Below, one piece after another: positions 1 through 10,013 of a stretch of 64,000 nt of DNA; position 1 is the first letter of the stretch; each line of letters opens with the position of its first letter. Source of the stretch: Schizophyllum amplum (Eukaryota > Basidiomycota > Agaricomycetes > Agaricales > Schizophyllaceae); assembly GCA_007026445.1 (NCBI GenBank), contig VDMD01000005.1, positions 806,001 to 870,000 on the forward strand. The letters run 5' to 3'. The translations under genes were made by a program, and so were the position numbers. Below the pieces are notes generated by a model. That model did no database searches and was not told the origin of the DNA. It was given only the letters and a program-made list of their open reading frames with translations.

Positions 1-2
1 CC

Positions 3-1469
3 ACACCCTCGACATCGAGTACTCCCGCAAGTACCACCGACTCTTCCGGAGCACCGAGACCTACCGCCTCCGCATTAACCGCATTCTCCTCGATCTCTCC
101 CAACGCGTCCGCGGCCCCCGTTTCGTCAAGCACGCTAGACACCTCCGCCTCCGAGCCGACCTTGTCGAAGCCCGAGGACACCATCACCGCGCCAGCAACC
201 GCTTCCAGGCCCACGCCCAACGTCGTGCGCAGCTCACCGAACACATCCTCCATTGCCCCGCACTCCCCATCGCTTTCCACGCCGAACCCGCCCACGAATC
301 CGACGACGAAATCTAATCCCAGCATGTCTCAAGTCAACGCGCAAGACGTGCTTCAGGCGGTCAACAAGCTCACGACCGCTCTCTCTCAGCCGAAGAGCGA
401 CGGAAAGACGGTGCGGGAGCCTGCCCCCTTCAAGGGAGAAGGAGGAGATGCCCGCCGCTTCCTGGGCTTCCTGAACGCCTGGGCCAAGAGCAAGCCTTCG
501 CTCAACGACACTGCCGGTGCCCGCAAGCCGGACGCATGGATCACCTCGGCTCTGTCGTACCTCGAGGGCAAGGCCGGCCTCTGGGCTACCCCTTTCGTCA
601 ACAAGCTCGCGAAAGGAGAGAAGCCCTTTGAGCTGACGACCGAGGAGCAGGCCAAGGGCGACATGAAGGACTCTTACGACAAGTTCGTTCACCTCTTCAA
701 CCAGCGCTGGTTGCCCGCGGATGATGCACAGGAGGCCAAGAACCAGCTCGAAGCGCTCACTGTCGACGGACAGGGCGTACCGGCTTTCTGTGCTAGCTTC
801 CGCGAGCTGGCGGACCGCACCAATCTGACGGACGCGGACCTGCTGGACCGCTTCAAGAAGAAGCTACCCAAGGATGTCAAGAACCTCGAGTTCTTGATGG
901 AGGCGCTCCTCGGCAAGTCCACCAAGCTGAGCACCCTCATTGACCGGACCCTCAGTGCGTACGCTCACATCCGCAACGAGACCCCCGCCACGCAGTCCGC
1001 CTCGCGCTCCAGCGCTCCCGCTCGCGACCCTTACGCTATGGATGTTGATGCAACGCGCGCCGCCGCCGCACCTCCTCGCGGCCCTCGCCCTGCTGGCAAC
1101 GGGCGCACGCGCGAGGATTTCACGCGCGACATGTACAACCGCTGCTACGGCTGTGGATCTTCGGACCACCGCAAGCGCGAATGTCGCCGCGGCCACGAGA
1201 CGTGCTCCTATTGCGCTCGCAAGGGACACATCTCAGGCGTCTGTCAGGACCGGTACATGGGGTATGAGCGTAACCGCGGTCTGCGCCAGCAGCGCGTTGC
1301 CGCCACCGCCTTCTCGCTGTTCCCGGAGGACGATGCGCAGGCGCCCGCTGTCGCCGTTGCCGCCCCGACCGCCGGCAATGCCGCCATCGCCCCCGCCGCC
1401 ATTGCCGCCGCCACAGGAGTAGACGCGGCCGTGATCGAGAACCTCATCAAGGCCCTCCAGGGTTTTTAG
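3..1469 (+). CDS. gag: Gag (capsid and nucleocapsid) of Ty3/gypsy element, N-terminus open at window edge
   Basis: Structural polyprotein that forms the virus-like particle and packages the RNA. The frame has no stop from base 3 to the TAG at 1467-1469, so translation may begin left of the window; the first in-frame ATG is at 324. The N-terminal part is Ser/Thr/Pro rich, and the middle has the helical retrotransposon-gag look ([14 protein letters not shown]). Two zinc knuckles sit near 1140-1250: [14 protein letters not shown] (CX2CX4HX4C) and [14 protein letters not shown] (CX2CX4HX4C). The tail is Ala-rich. The stop codon lies inside a frameshift signal that leads into pol. Confidence 0.93.
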   Translation, partial: TPSTSSTPASTTDSSGAPRPTASALTAFSSISPNASAAPVSSSTLDTSASEPTLSKPEDTITAPATASRPTPNVVRSSPNTSSIAPHSPSLSTPNPPTNPTTKSNPSMSQVNAQDVLQAVNKLTTALSQPKSDGKTVREPAPFKGEGGDARRFLGFLNAWAKSKPSLNDTAGARKPDAWITSALSYLEGKAGLWATPFVNKLAKGEKPFELTTEEQAKGDMKDSYDKFVHLFNQRWLPADDAQEAKNQLEALTVDGQGVPAFCASFRELADRTNLTDADLLDRFKKKLPKDVKNLEFLMEALLGKSTKLSTLIDRTLSAYAHIRNETPATQSASRSSAPARDPYAMDVDATRAAAAPPRGPRPAGNGRTREDFTRDMYNRCYGCGSSDHRKRECRRGHETCSYCARKGHISGVCQDRYMGYERNRGLRQQRVAATAFSLFPEDDAQAPAVAVAAPTAGNAAIAPAAIAAATGVDAAVIENLIKALQGF

Positions 1470-1504
1470 TCCGGGTGCGCGCCAACGCCGCAGCGTTTGC
1501 ACCC
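1460..1504 (+). promoter_or_regulatory. Predicted -1 programmed ribosomal frameshift site between gag and pol
   Basis: In the gag frame the last codons read GGT TTT TAG, preceded by G. This makes the heptamer G GGT TTT at 1460-1466, a canonical X XXY YYZ slippery site. After a spacer of 6 nt, GGGTGC at 1473-1478 can pair with GCACCC at 1499-1504, and inside it AACGC (1484-1488) pairs with GCGTT (1493-1497) around a CGCA loop. Slipping back one base skips the gag stop and enters the pol frame directly. Function is inferred from layout. Confidence 0.75.
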
Positions 1505-4500
1505 CCCGCTCCGTACATGCATTCCACTTCCGCTTACGATTCCACTTACTCGACCACTCTGTACGCCGTTCATGAAATAGATCCCTCTTCATCTCATTTC
1601 CGCGTACAAGTGAAGCTCAGTGGACTCAACCGCAGTACGGACATCGCGGCCATGATTGACTCTGGAGCCACCTCGCCCTTCTTGGATAAGAAGTTCGCGC
1701 AGCGTCTCCGTATCCGTTCCTTCCCCCTCCGTCATCCGATCGCCATCTACAACATCGACGGAACCCTCAACACGGCTGGTAGCATCACCCACTTCGCCCG
1801 TCTCCGTATGACCGTCGACAACTGGGACGAATATGTCGACTTCCTGATCACCGATCTCGGTGGTGAGGACGTCATCCTCGGCCTCCCCTGGCTGCGTCAA
1901 GTGAACCCCACTATTGACTGGCAACGCGGCGAGGTTCGCATTCCCAAACCGCGCCCACCGCCCGTTGAAGTCGTCGAGGATGACGAGGAGTCCCGCATAC
2001 CTCTCGGCGAGCCTTCTAACGGTGCTCTGCTGGAATACATCGGAGACGATGAGACCCTCCAGGAGCAGGTGAACTCCACCTCCACCACGGTTCCCCAGTC
2101 CCCGCCAGCAAAGCCGACCGTATCATCTACTCCCGATCCTGACGTACTCCCCCCTCCGCTCCTTGCACCGGATGATCTCGAGGAAGAACCACCCCTTTGC
2201 CGCCTCCGCGCCAACCGAGCCACCCGCCGCGCCTGGGTGCGTGCTGGAGTTCTGGAGGACTCCAACGAAGAAGTCTGGTGTGCTGCTGGTTTCACATATT
2301 CGCAGCAACTAGCCGAGGAAGCAAACAAGGCCAAACCCCAGCGCACCTTCGAGGAAATGGTACCGGAGCCCTACCGTGACTACGCCCACGTCTTCTCCGA
2401 GGTCGAATCCGAACGCCTGCCCGCCCATAAGGCCTGGGATCATGCGATTGATCTGGTGCCCGGGGCGCCTGCCAACATGCGGACCAAGATCTATCCCATG
2501 TCCCGCAACGAGCAGGAGGAACTCGACCGATTCCTCGAAGAGAACCTTCGCAAAGGCTACATCCGCCCGTCCAAGTCCCCGCTGTCCTCGCCTGTCTTCT
2601 TCGTCAAGAAGAAGGACGGCAAGCTCCGCTTCGTCCAGGACTACCGGAAACTGAACGAGTTCACGGTGAAGAACCGGTATCCCCTCCCCCTCGTCGCCGA
2701 CATCGTCAGCCGCCTCCAAGGCTCGAAGTACTTTACCAAATTCGACGTCCGTTGGGGGTACAACAATGTCCGTATCAAGACAGGCGACGAGTGGAAGGCC
2801 GCGTTCTCCACGAACCGCGGACTCTTCGAGCCACTGGTCATGTTCTTTGGTCTCACCAACTCGCCGGCAACGTTCCAAGCCCTCATGAATTCGATCTTCT
2901 CCGACCTCATTGCTGCCGGCAAGGTTGCTGTCTACCTAGACGACATCCTCATCTTCAGCAAGACACTCGAGGACCATCGTGCCGTGGTTCGCGAGGTGCT
3001 TGCCCGTCTACGGAAGCACGATCTCTACCTTCGTCCCGAGAAGTGCGAGTTCGAGCAAGAGGAGATCGAGTACCTGGGACTCGTCATCCGCGAGGGAGAA
3101 GTTCGCATGGACCCCGTCAAGGTTGCTGCCGTCCGCGAGTGGCCCGCACCTCGCAATCTACGCGATCTCCGAGGTTTCTTAGGCTTCGCCAACTTCTACC
3201 GCCGCTTTATCCGCGACTTCTCCAAGATTGCGCGACCGCTCAATGACCTGACCAAAAAGGACGCACCCTGGCGCTGGGATGAGCCGCAGCGTACCGCGTT
3301 CGAGACCCTCCGCACCGCCTTCACCTCCGCACCCGTACTCACCCTGTGGGACCCCGACCGCCCGACACGCATCGAGGTGGACGCTTCGGGATACGCCACC
3401 GGTGGCGCCCTGATGCAGAAACTGGACGACGACCTCTGGCACCCGGTCGCCTTTCGCTCCGCTTCCATGCAGATAGCCGAGCGGAACTACGAGATCTACG
3501 ACCGCGAGATGCTTGCCATCATCGAAGCTCTCAAGGACTGGCGTGGATTTCTGGAAGGTCTCCCCCAGCCTTTCGAGATTGTCACTGACCACTCCAACCT
3601 CGAGTTCTGGCGCACTGCGCAGGACCTGAGCCGTCGACAAGCCCGCTGGGCCCTCTGGCTGTCTCGATTCGACTTCCGCATGGTGCACCGACCCGGGAAG
3701 GCTAACGTCCAAGCCGACCCGCTCTCCCGCATGCCGCATCACCGTGTCTCGGACCATGATGACAACCAGCAGGAGATCGTCCTAGGCCCGGACGTGTTTG
3801 CCAAGCTTGCTGCCAACACCCTCGTGGCCAACCCGCTTGAGGACCGCATCCGCAAGGCGAGCGAGCGTGAGGCTATCGTACTGGAAGGGCTGGAGCGCCT
3901 GCGCAAAGACGGGCCGCGCCGGCTCACCAACGGGCTCGCAGAGTGGGAAGAGGACAATGGACTGATCTACTACCGCGGGCGAGTCTACATCCCACCGGAC
4001 AAGGAATTGCGGCGCGAGGTTGTCAAGCAGTGCCACGACTTGCCTACCGCTGGCCATCCTGGTCTCCACGGAACTCTCCAACTGGTCGACTCCCACTTCT
4101 GGTGGCCCACCATGCGCTCCTTTGTCGAGAAGTACGTTGCGGGCTGTGACAGCTGTGCGCGCCGCAAGGCCCAACATCATACCCTGCAGACCGGCACTCA
4201 CCCTCTCGACGTACCCTCTGGCCCATGGGAACAGGTTGGCGTGGACCTCATCACAAACCTTCCGATCGCGCATGGGTACAACGCCATCTTCGTCTGCGTT
4301 GACCACTTCAGCAAGCAAGTCCACGCCATCCCCTGTGACACGCATCTCACTGCTAGCGATGCTGCCGACCTCTACTACCGCGAGATCTTCCGCCTTCATG
4401 GACTTCCACTCCGCTTCATCAGCGACCGCGGCTCCCAGTTTGTCGCTGCCATGATGCGCGCCCTGCTCAAACGCCTCGGGATCGAGTACAACTTCTCTAC

Positions 4501-5407
4501 CGCGTATCATCCCGCCACAAACGGTCAGACAGAACGCGCCAACCAGGAAGTAGAGAAGTACCTGCGCATGTTTGTCAGCCACCGTCAGGACGACTGGGAC
4601 GAACACCTGCCCGCCGCAGAGTTTGTCATCAACTCGCATACCAACTCGTCGCTTGGTAGCTCCCCCTTCGAGATCATGTACGGCTACCTCCCCCACTTCA
4701 ACATCCCCGTCGGCCAGAAGTCCCGCAGTGCGCCCGCTAACCAGCGCATCGAGCTCCTGAAGGATGCACGCAAGGACGCCGTTCATGCCCTGGAGCTCGC
4801 CAAGAAACACCAGCAGGAGCGGCACACGCACGGTGACACTCCGCCCCTCCGCTTCGAGGTCGGGGACCGCGTCTGGCTCAATGCGAAGAACGTGAACATC
4901 AAGGTTCCCAGTCGCAAGCTCGGTGCACGTCAGCTCGGTCCATTCACTGTCAAGGAGAAGGTTGGTGACCTCGCCTATCGACTTAATCTCCCCTTGGACC
5001 ACAAGGGCATTCACGATGTCTTCCACATCGACAAGCTGACACCGTGGAGAGGCAACGATGTCAATGGCGAGACCCCTCAGCCGCCTGAACCGGTGGAGGT
5101 CGAAGGCGAGGAGGAGTTCGAGGTGGAGGACATCCTGGACAGCCGTATACGCAACAAGGTCCTCCAGTATCGCGTCAAATGGAAGGGCTATGACGAGAGC
5201 CATAATGGTTGGGAACCAGCGGAACACCTCGTAAACGCCAAACGCAAACTCAATGCCTTCCATAAGAAGCACCCGAGCGCACCACGGGCGATCAAGGCCT
5301 CTATCTTCGCATCCCTACCCTGGCAGCCAATTGTGAACTTCACCGCCGCCCCGCCTCAGGAACTCGCATGGGAGGAGGGCCTCTTCCTAGATCATCGAGG
5401 ACGATGA
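1466..5407 (+). CDS. pol: Pol polyprotein: protease, reverse transcriptase, RNase H, integrase, chromodomain
   Basis: Made as a Gag-Pol fusion by -1 shift; there is no good ATG at the start of the frame. Counting residues from a GTG at 1475: aspartic protease motif DSGA at 62-65; reverse transcriptase with [12 protein letters not shown] and catalytic YLDD at about 487-490; RNase H beginning near [12 protein letters not shown]; integrase zinc domain with HX-H...CDSC ([20 protein letters not shown]) and first catalytic Asp near 924 followed by DRGSQF; C-terminal chromodomain at about 1213-1270 with [13 protein letters not shown]. Length of about 1,310 residues is normal for the family. No internal stop or shift was seen, so all enzymatic parts look intact. 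Confidence 0.95.
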   Translation, partial: LVRVRANAAAFAPPAPYMHSTSAYDSTYSTTLYAVHEIDPSSSHFRVQVKLSGLNRSTDIAAMIDSGATSPFLDKKFAQRLRIRSFPLRHPIAIYNIDGTLNTAGSITHFARLRMTVDNWDEYVDFLITDLGGEDVILGLPWLRQVNPTIDWQRGEVRIPKPRPPPVEVVEDDEESRIPLGEPSNGALLEYIGDDETLQEQVNSTSTTVPQSPPAKPTVSSTPDPDVLPPPLLAPDDLEEEPPLCRLRANRATRRAWVRAGVLEDSNEEVWCAAGFTYSQQLAEEANKAKPQRTFEEMVPEPYRDYAHVFSEVESERLPAHKAWDHAIDLVPGAPANMRTKIYPMSRNEQEELDRFLEENLRKGYIRPSKSPLSSPVFFVKKKDGKLRFVQDYRKLNEFTVKNRYPLPLVADIVSRLQGSKYFTKFDVRWGYNNVRIKTGDEWKAAFSTNRGLFEPLVMFFGLTNSPATFQALMNSIFSDLIAAGKVAVYLDDILIFSKTLEDHRAVVREVLARLRKHDLYLRPEKCEFEQEEIEYLGLVIREGEVRMDPVKVAAVREWPAPRNLRDLRGFLGFANFYRRFIRDFSKIARPLNDLTKKDAPWRWDEPQRTAFETLRTAFTSAPVLTLWDPDRPTRIEVDASGYATGGALMQKLDDDLWHPVAFRSASMQIAERNYEIYDREMLAIIEALKDWRGFLEGLPQPFEIVTDHSNLEFWRTAQDLSRRQARWALWLSRFDFRMVHRPGKANVQADPLSRMPHHRVSDHDDNQQEIVLGPDVFAKLAANTLVANPLEDRIRKASEREAIVLEGLERLRKDGPRRLTNGLAEWEEDNGLIYYRGRVYIPPDKELRREVVKQCHDLPTAGHPGLHGTLQLVDSHFWWPTMRSFVEKYVAGCDSCARRKAQHHTLQTGTHPLDVPSGPWEQVGVDLITNLPIAHGYNAIFVCVDHFSKQVHAIPCDTHLTASDAADLYYREIFRLHGLPLRFISDRGSQFVAAMMRALLKRLGIEYNFSTAYHPATNGQTERANQEVEKYLRMFVSHRQDDWDEHLPAAEFVINSHTNSSLGSSPFEIMYGYLPHFNIPVGQKSRSAPANQRIELLKDARKDAVHALELAKKHQQERHTHGDTPPLRFEVGDRVWLNAKNVNIKVPSRKLGARQLGPFTVKEKVGDLAYRLNLPLDHKGIHDVFHIDKLTPWRGNDVNGETPQPPEPVEVEGEEEFEVEDILDSRIRNKVLQYRVKWKGYDESHNGWEPAEHLVNAKRKLNAFHKKHPSAPRAIKASIFASLPWQPIVNFTAAPPQELAWEEGLFLDHRGR

Positions 5408-5415
5408 ATCCTAGC

Positions 5416-5425
5416 AGGGGGGTAA
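5416..5425 (+). other. Polypurine tract
   Basis: An AGGGGGG run ending in TAA lies directly before the TGTC start of the LTR and 8 bp after the pol stop. This is the expected place for the plus-strand primer of reverse transcription. Confidence 0.7.
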
Positions 5426-5934
5426 TGTCATGACGCGCCCGTAACCCTATGTCTTTTCCTTTTCCGTTTACTCCTTTTCCTCTATTTTCCCTTGTTATTA
5501 CCGGACTCTGCCGACTTCCCCTTTTGGACTTCTCTTCTTATCTACCATACCGTGTGGTCAGACACTGCTCGCTTACATTCTCGCTTACATTCCTCACACC
5601 TGACCTGTATTCCTGACTCATTCACCCTTCTTACTTACTCAGCCTTGACACAGCTCCCAGTAGTATATATACCAGACCCCGGCGCACACCTAGTCCCCCA
5701 TCTTGACCTCTTGGTCTTTGGGACTAGGTGAGCCTTACTTACTATCTGCATGCCAATGCTAACTTGGTCTTTGGGACTAGCTTGCACAACGCGCGCCCCT
5801 TGTCGATCTGTGCTCTACGCCGTCGACGCCAGTCAGGATCCCCATCCCTCTCTCTCGCCCTGCACGTGCCGATCACGTGTGGTGTTGACCCTCCGTTGTT
5901 TGTTGGTGTTGTGTAGTCGCTCCGGGTCTCGACA
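5426..5934 (+). repeat. 3' long terminal repeat
   Basis: Begins TGTCATGACG right after the polypurine tract. The end is placed at GACA (5931-5934) because TGTC...GACA gives a perfect 4 bp terminal inverted repeat and the bases beyond read as host gene; an end at CA 5938-5939 is a second choice. A TATA-like AGTATATATACC lies near 5661. Internal repeats: CTCGCTTACATT in tandem near 5569-5592, and CTTGGTCTTTGGGACTAG twice (near 5710 and 5765). The 5' LTR is not in the window, so LTR identity, age and target duplication cannot be judged. Confidence 0.8.
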
Positions 5935-5940
5935 CCTCAC

Positions 5941-6473
5941 CTTGAAGATGGGGTACTGGAAAAAGCTCGCGTTCAGATTATGCTAAATATGAGCAATGAT
6001 CACAGTACCACGCACCATATTGCAGTATCTGGCTCTTTGCGTCCATTCCAGCCAGCTCTTCGCGCAAGCACCAATGGTGACCCCACTAATCCTGTTGCCC
6101 TCGTTGACAAACGGGACTTGAAAGCGATCGTATGAACCGGGCAAGATCTCCTTCAATCCTTCAAAAAATCTGTCGATGGCCTCCGCGTAGTCGGGTCTAT
6201 TCTACAGCATAAAACTCATTACTTGAAGGTACCAGGAGTATTTGAGGGAGAACGTACATGACTGACAGCGTAGGTGTCCTTCACCCAGTGTAGGAAGTTC
6301 TCTGGGAGCTCATTGAAGCGTTTCCCTTCATATTTGCTTTCCCCCCCTCGCGTTTGCCAGTGCATCCCTCCAGCAAGTGGACTATTGTACCATGCAAGCT
6401 TGGGGTCATCGTTTGTCTCCTCATTGTCCAGGGAGATGGGAGCACGACCATCGTCCCAAATGGATTTGGGCAT
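5941..6473 (-). pseudogene. Small host protein of unknown function, 3' end cut off by the LTR
   Basis: Three exons read well: 6473-6258 (MPKSIWDDGRAPISLDNEE...), 6201-6016 (NRPDYAEAIDRFFEGLKEIL...) and 5955-5941 (YPIFK). Introns of 56 and 60 bp have GTACGT...TAG and GTGCGT...CAG ends. After YPIFK the host sequence continues for only 6 bp, GTGAGG, which looks like a splice donor, and then the LTR begins. The gene therefore lost everything downstream. I do not recognise a named domain; the exon text is protein-like (WLEWTQRARYCN). An in-frame stop upstream of the first Met supports that start. It lies behind the F-box gene on the same strand. Confidence 0.5.
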
Positions 6474-6724
6474 CGCAACAAGGGAGCAACGAAAGGAGAA
6501 GATGCGGCCCGATTCCGCGATTCCCCGATTGAGTGCATCACATGATCAGTAACGGGACTCATGTTGAATTCGTGCCCTATTGCCAAACCTTCAGTTGACT
6601 CGTGCCCAGTGCCTATACAATATGTGCGCTGGGGCGGCCGAGACTCAGTAAATGGTATACCACGCAATAATGACATCTTACATTACGGTGCATAACGCGG
6701 GTGGGTTTGTATGTATGATCTTGG

Positions 6725-9686
6725 CTAAATCGCGACGAGGGCTTGCACGCCTAGTGGCATGGGTTCCAACGTGTAGTACGAATCCCGATGGCAACCCAAA
6801 CAGAAACGAACACCTTTGACTCTGACTTCTGGTCAGCATTCGCGTGCATTTGACAGTGAGGATAATGCGCACCTTTCGCTCGCCACAATCTCCCCCGTTG
6901 CCGTACTCCCGCACTTGCCCCATCTTATACTCGACTGGCCCGTCACAGACTGGAACTGCAACCCATCCAAACGTCCCTGATTATCCCACACGACTAACTT
7001 TGTAACTTTCTCCCCGTCGCTCCCTAGGCGCCATACACCGCCGCGACCGTTCTGCGCGCGCACAGCATCGTCGTCGTGAACGTGCGCCGGCAACTCGGGC
7101 GGGTGGCGGCCAAAAGATGTTGCCATATGCTTGCGACGCGGCAGCTCCTGCAGAGGCTTGTCCGCGTCGAGGCGCGACCAGATGCTGGACGTCACGCCGA
7201 CGACGACTTCGGAGCCGTCCGCATAGCGGATGGTAAAGCCGCCCAATTCGGCTATGTCCAGCCAGTCCGGGGCTGCAAGCAGGCCCGCGATCTCAGTGAC
7301 GGGCTTGGAGAAGTCAAGGTATGTTGACAGTCGACCGGGTTTAATGGACCCGTACGTGGGCTCACTGCAGGACCACGAGGAGGGTGGCAGAACTGGTTCC
7401 CAAGAGGCGTCGTCGCGTTCGAACCTGGTGAAGTCGGCGGTCTCGCCAGACCCGAGAACGCGCAGGGCGGAGATGGACGAGAGACGGTCGTCGCCCTGCA
7501 GTGACTGTCAGTCGTTGCCGAACTGGAAGCTTCACGAGGATTACAAACCGCGCTCTTATAGGCATAGCTGCAGTACATGCCAGCCAAAATAAAATCGTCC
7601 GCGGGCGTGGGTGTCACAATGTACTGCCCCTCAGCAGAGTCAGCAAACACGGCTTGTCCAGAGCGGTTCGTCATGATCTACAGCAAGAATGAGCAACCGC
7701 AGAGGTAGTCAGAAAGGCCGAGTTCACCTTGAAGCCAGAAACCAGTGGTCCGACGTCGTTTGCGAATGCAACTACGCGTTCGCCTGCCTTGCCGTCGATA
7801 GGAAAGTACTTCATGGGCCCATCGGGGAACCGACCAGCGTAGTGGGATACCCGCCCATTGTGGTAGACCGCGATACCGAGCAAGTTTTGCGTCACCGCGA
7901 TGCCCGTTAATCCGGCCAGTTCGTCTTCCGTCCTGCCAAAGTACAGTGCGTGCATCAAGATTGTGTCGGGGGTGGCGTCGGAGCTCCAGTAACCGAACTC
8001 GGAGGGGCTGCACGACATTCCGGGATCGGGCACCTATAATTAACGTGAGCCAGAGCATTGCGAGAATCTAGGCGACGCAGATCACTCACCCGTTCATGCC
8101 ACAGCAACTTGCAGACCGATAGGTCTGGCGCCGGCCCGCGCGGAGGGCCCAGCAATTCTGGAAGCCCTAGCAGTCCGAGACGCGAAACGACACCATTGGC
8201 GATCTCCCCTCTCAGGCCGACGAGCGTGCAGCCCTCTTGTACGACTGCTAGGCGTCGGTGGCCTGACATGTCACCGAACGATAGGGGCTCTGCAAGGAGT
8301 CTGCGAACCGTCACTCCTTTAACAGTGAGACCGTCGATGTCGCTCATGATGCTGAGCTCGAAGCCGTCGATCCAGTCACCGGGGCCGATGATGCAGTCGT
8401 CCGCTCGTGTGCCAATATTCCCAAAAGCGACATTGACATCGTCGAACTCAAAGACGATACTCGACAGCACGCCCTCCGCATTCCAGAAGAGCTTCACTAT
8501 CTTGGTAGAGGCTATAGACGCCGAAGTAACGGGCAGCCACACCGTCACAGAGGCAGCCCCCTTGGGTACGGGGGACAAGACGTGGGGCACGTACACGCAT
8601 GTCGCTCTCGCCTTGACAGCGTCGGGTAACTCAAACTGCGACGTCGACTGCCGTTCCTCTGCAGTGCGCCTCGCGTATATGGCCGCCACCTGACCGCAGA
8701 CGTCCCAGATCCGCCGCCGGTTCGCCAGCCCGGGTATGGCGTTCGTTCGCCCGGGCCCGGCTTCCTTGTGGAGGTGCATGTAGACAGCACGCCAGTCAAC
8801 GTCCGTGCGCGGTCGTCTGCTATCAAGAATCTCCCAGGCCCAAGGCATGTCGGTAGCGATGCGCGCGATGAAGAAGGAATTGGTGAGCTGGATGCAACGA
8901 ACGGCGGGGGAGGCCAAGACGAAGGGGATGAACGCATCTCTTGGGATGTAGAGCATGATCGCGGTGATCAGCTCTGGAGGGAGGCATGAGAAAGGGTCAT
9001 GGTGGTCGGTAATAAGCTCCGAGCTCGAGACAGGTGGCGTGTCTGTTGAGTCGGATGTCGGCAGATTTCTGAGGTAATCGTTCAGGTGAGCAATATTGAT
9101 GGGATTGCACATGAAAGCCTGAGGTGTACTTAAATGAGCGAGCGCTCGTTAGTCCAATTGGCGCAAAACTCACCTCTTGTCCGGGACTAAGCCAGAAATA
9201 CTGGTCCGTGAGGCCGTCAAAATCGTAATAATTGAAGTTCAGACAAGAAGAGGATTTCTCATGCTTGTCTATCAAGGACGCATACAGTGTGTCGACGTTG
9301 ACTTCATACCCTGCCCTGCCGAGCACCTTCTTGAGGATGTCGAAGCACTCCGGATGCAGGGGGATTGCGCCAACGGAGTCCGTGCTGTAATCGTGATAGG
9401 TGGCGAGGTCCATTTGCTCATGGCTTGAGGCAGCTGGCGCACTGGGATGGTCGCCTGCCGCTACCTCGATATGACCGTAATCGACGTCTCTGCCTAGGCC
9501 TGAGATGTAGCATCGCTCGATCCCGATGGCATCCTCGTTCTCCGCGATGGCAAGGACGCGATTGAGCCACTGAACGGAAGCCTTTGGAAGAAGAGAGAAA
9601 TCAATCTTCGAATCGTCGTTGGGTTCAACGGAGCGGCTGGAGAAAGGCGCAGCGCAAAGTCCGCAGACGAAGTCCCAGCTACCCAT
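6725..9686 (-). CDS. F-box protein
   Basis: Probable substrate adaptor of an SCF ubiquitin ligase. Six exons join in frame: 9686-9174, 9118-8090, 8033-7728, 7677-7549, 7495-6873, 6821-6725, giving about 898 residues. The N-terminus MGSWDFVCGLC carries a CX2C pair. The F-box lies near residues 210-260 (DPFSCLPPELITAIMLYIP). The C-terminal two thirds hold several Gly-rich beta-type segments (GLRGEIANGVVSRLGLLG, GGFTIRYADGSEVVVG) that resemble sugar-binding or jacalin-like folds, but I cannot assign a family with certainty. The fourth intron has the less usual donor GTTTGT. It is divergently oriented to the TBC gene, with 327 bp between the start codons. Confidence 0.8.
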
Positions 9687-10013
9687 GATGAACGTATCGG
9701 TTCAAGGAGCGATGTGGGATCACTGCATGATTATAAAGTGCCCACGGGCCACGGATCCGAGTAGTCTTCCTGATGTCCGAGAACGGTGTAGGGGCTCTGA
9801 GACTGCCGACGAGCCGCTGACTTCATGGCGGGGAGCACCAGGCCGACGGACACAGTGACAATGATCGAGCGTTGACCTCGGGAACCGGTCCGACGGAGGG
9901 GCATCGTCGCGTGTTGTGGCGGTCCCCGCTTTGCTCTCACGTCGCGCTCGACTCCGACTTGTCATCGGCCAACGCGTTCATCATACACACAGCGCTGGGC
10001 GCTCCCATAGACC
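9687..10013. promoter_or_regulatory. Shared upstream region of F-box and TBC genes
   Basis: 327 bp between two divergent start codons. It must hold both promoters. No TATA box or other clear element was recognised. Confidence 0.5.

Larger units (their letters stand above)
1..5934 (+). mobile_element. Ty3/gypsy LTR retrotransposon (chromovirus), left end outside window
   Basis: Contains gag, then protease, reverse transcriptase, RNase H and integrase in that order (the Ty3/gypsy order), a C-terminal chromodomain, a purine-rich tract and one 3' LTR. Nothing in the first bases resembles the LTR at 5426-5934, so the 5' LTR and primer-binding site lie left of base 1. Both reading frames are free of internal stops, so the copy looks recently active. 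Its right LTR end abuts a minus-strand host gene. The chromodomain is known in this family to steer integration, often to heterochromatin; whether it does so here cannot be seen. Confidence 0.95.

Noticed and set aside
1..161. Possible 5' LTR at the window start
   Set aside because: These bases do not match the 3' LTR and read as an open continuation of gag.
3782..5272. Minus-strand open frame of 496 codons inside pol
   Set aside because: It is antisense to integrase and chromodomain coding sequence, with no domain of its own.
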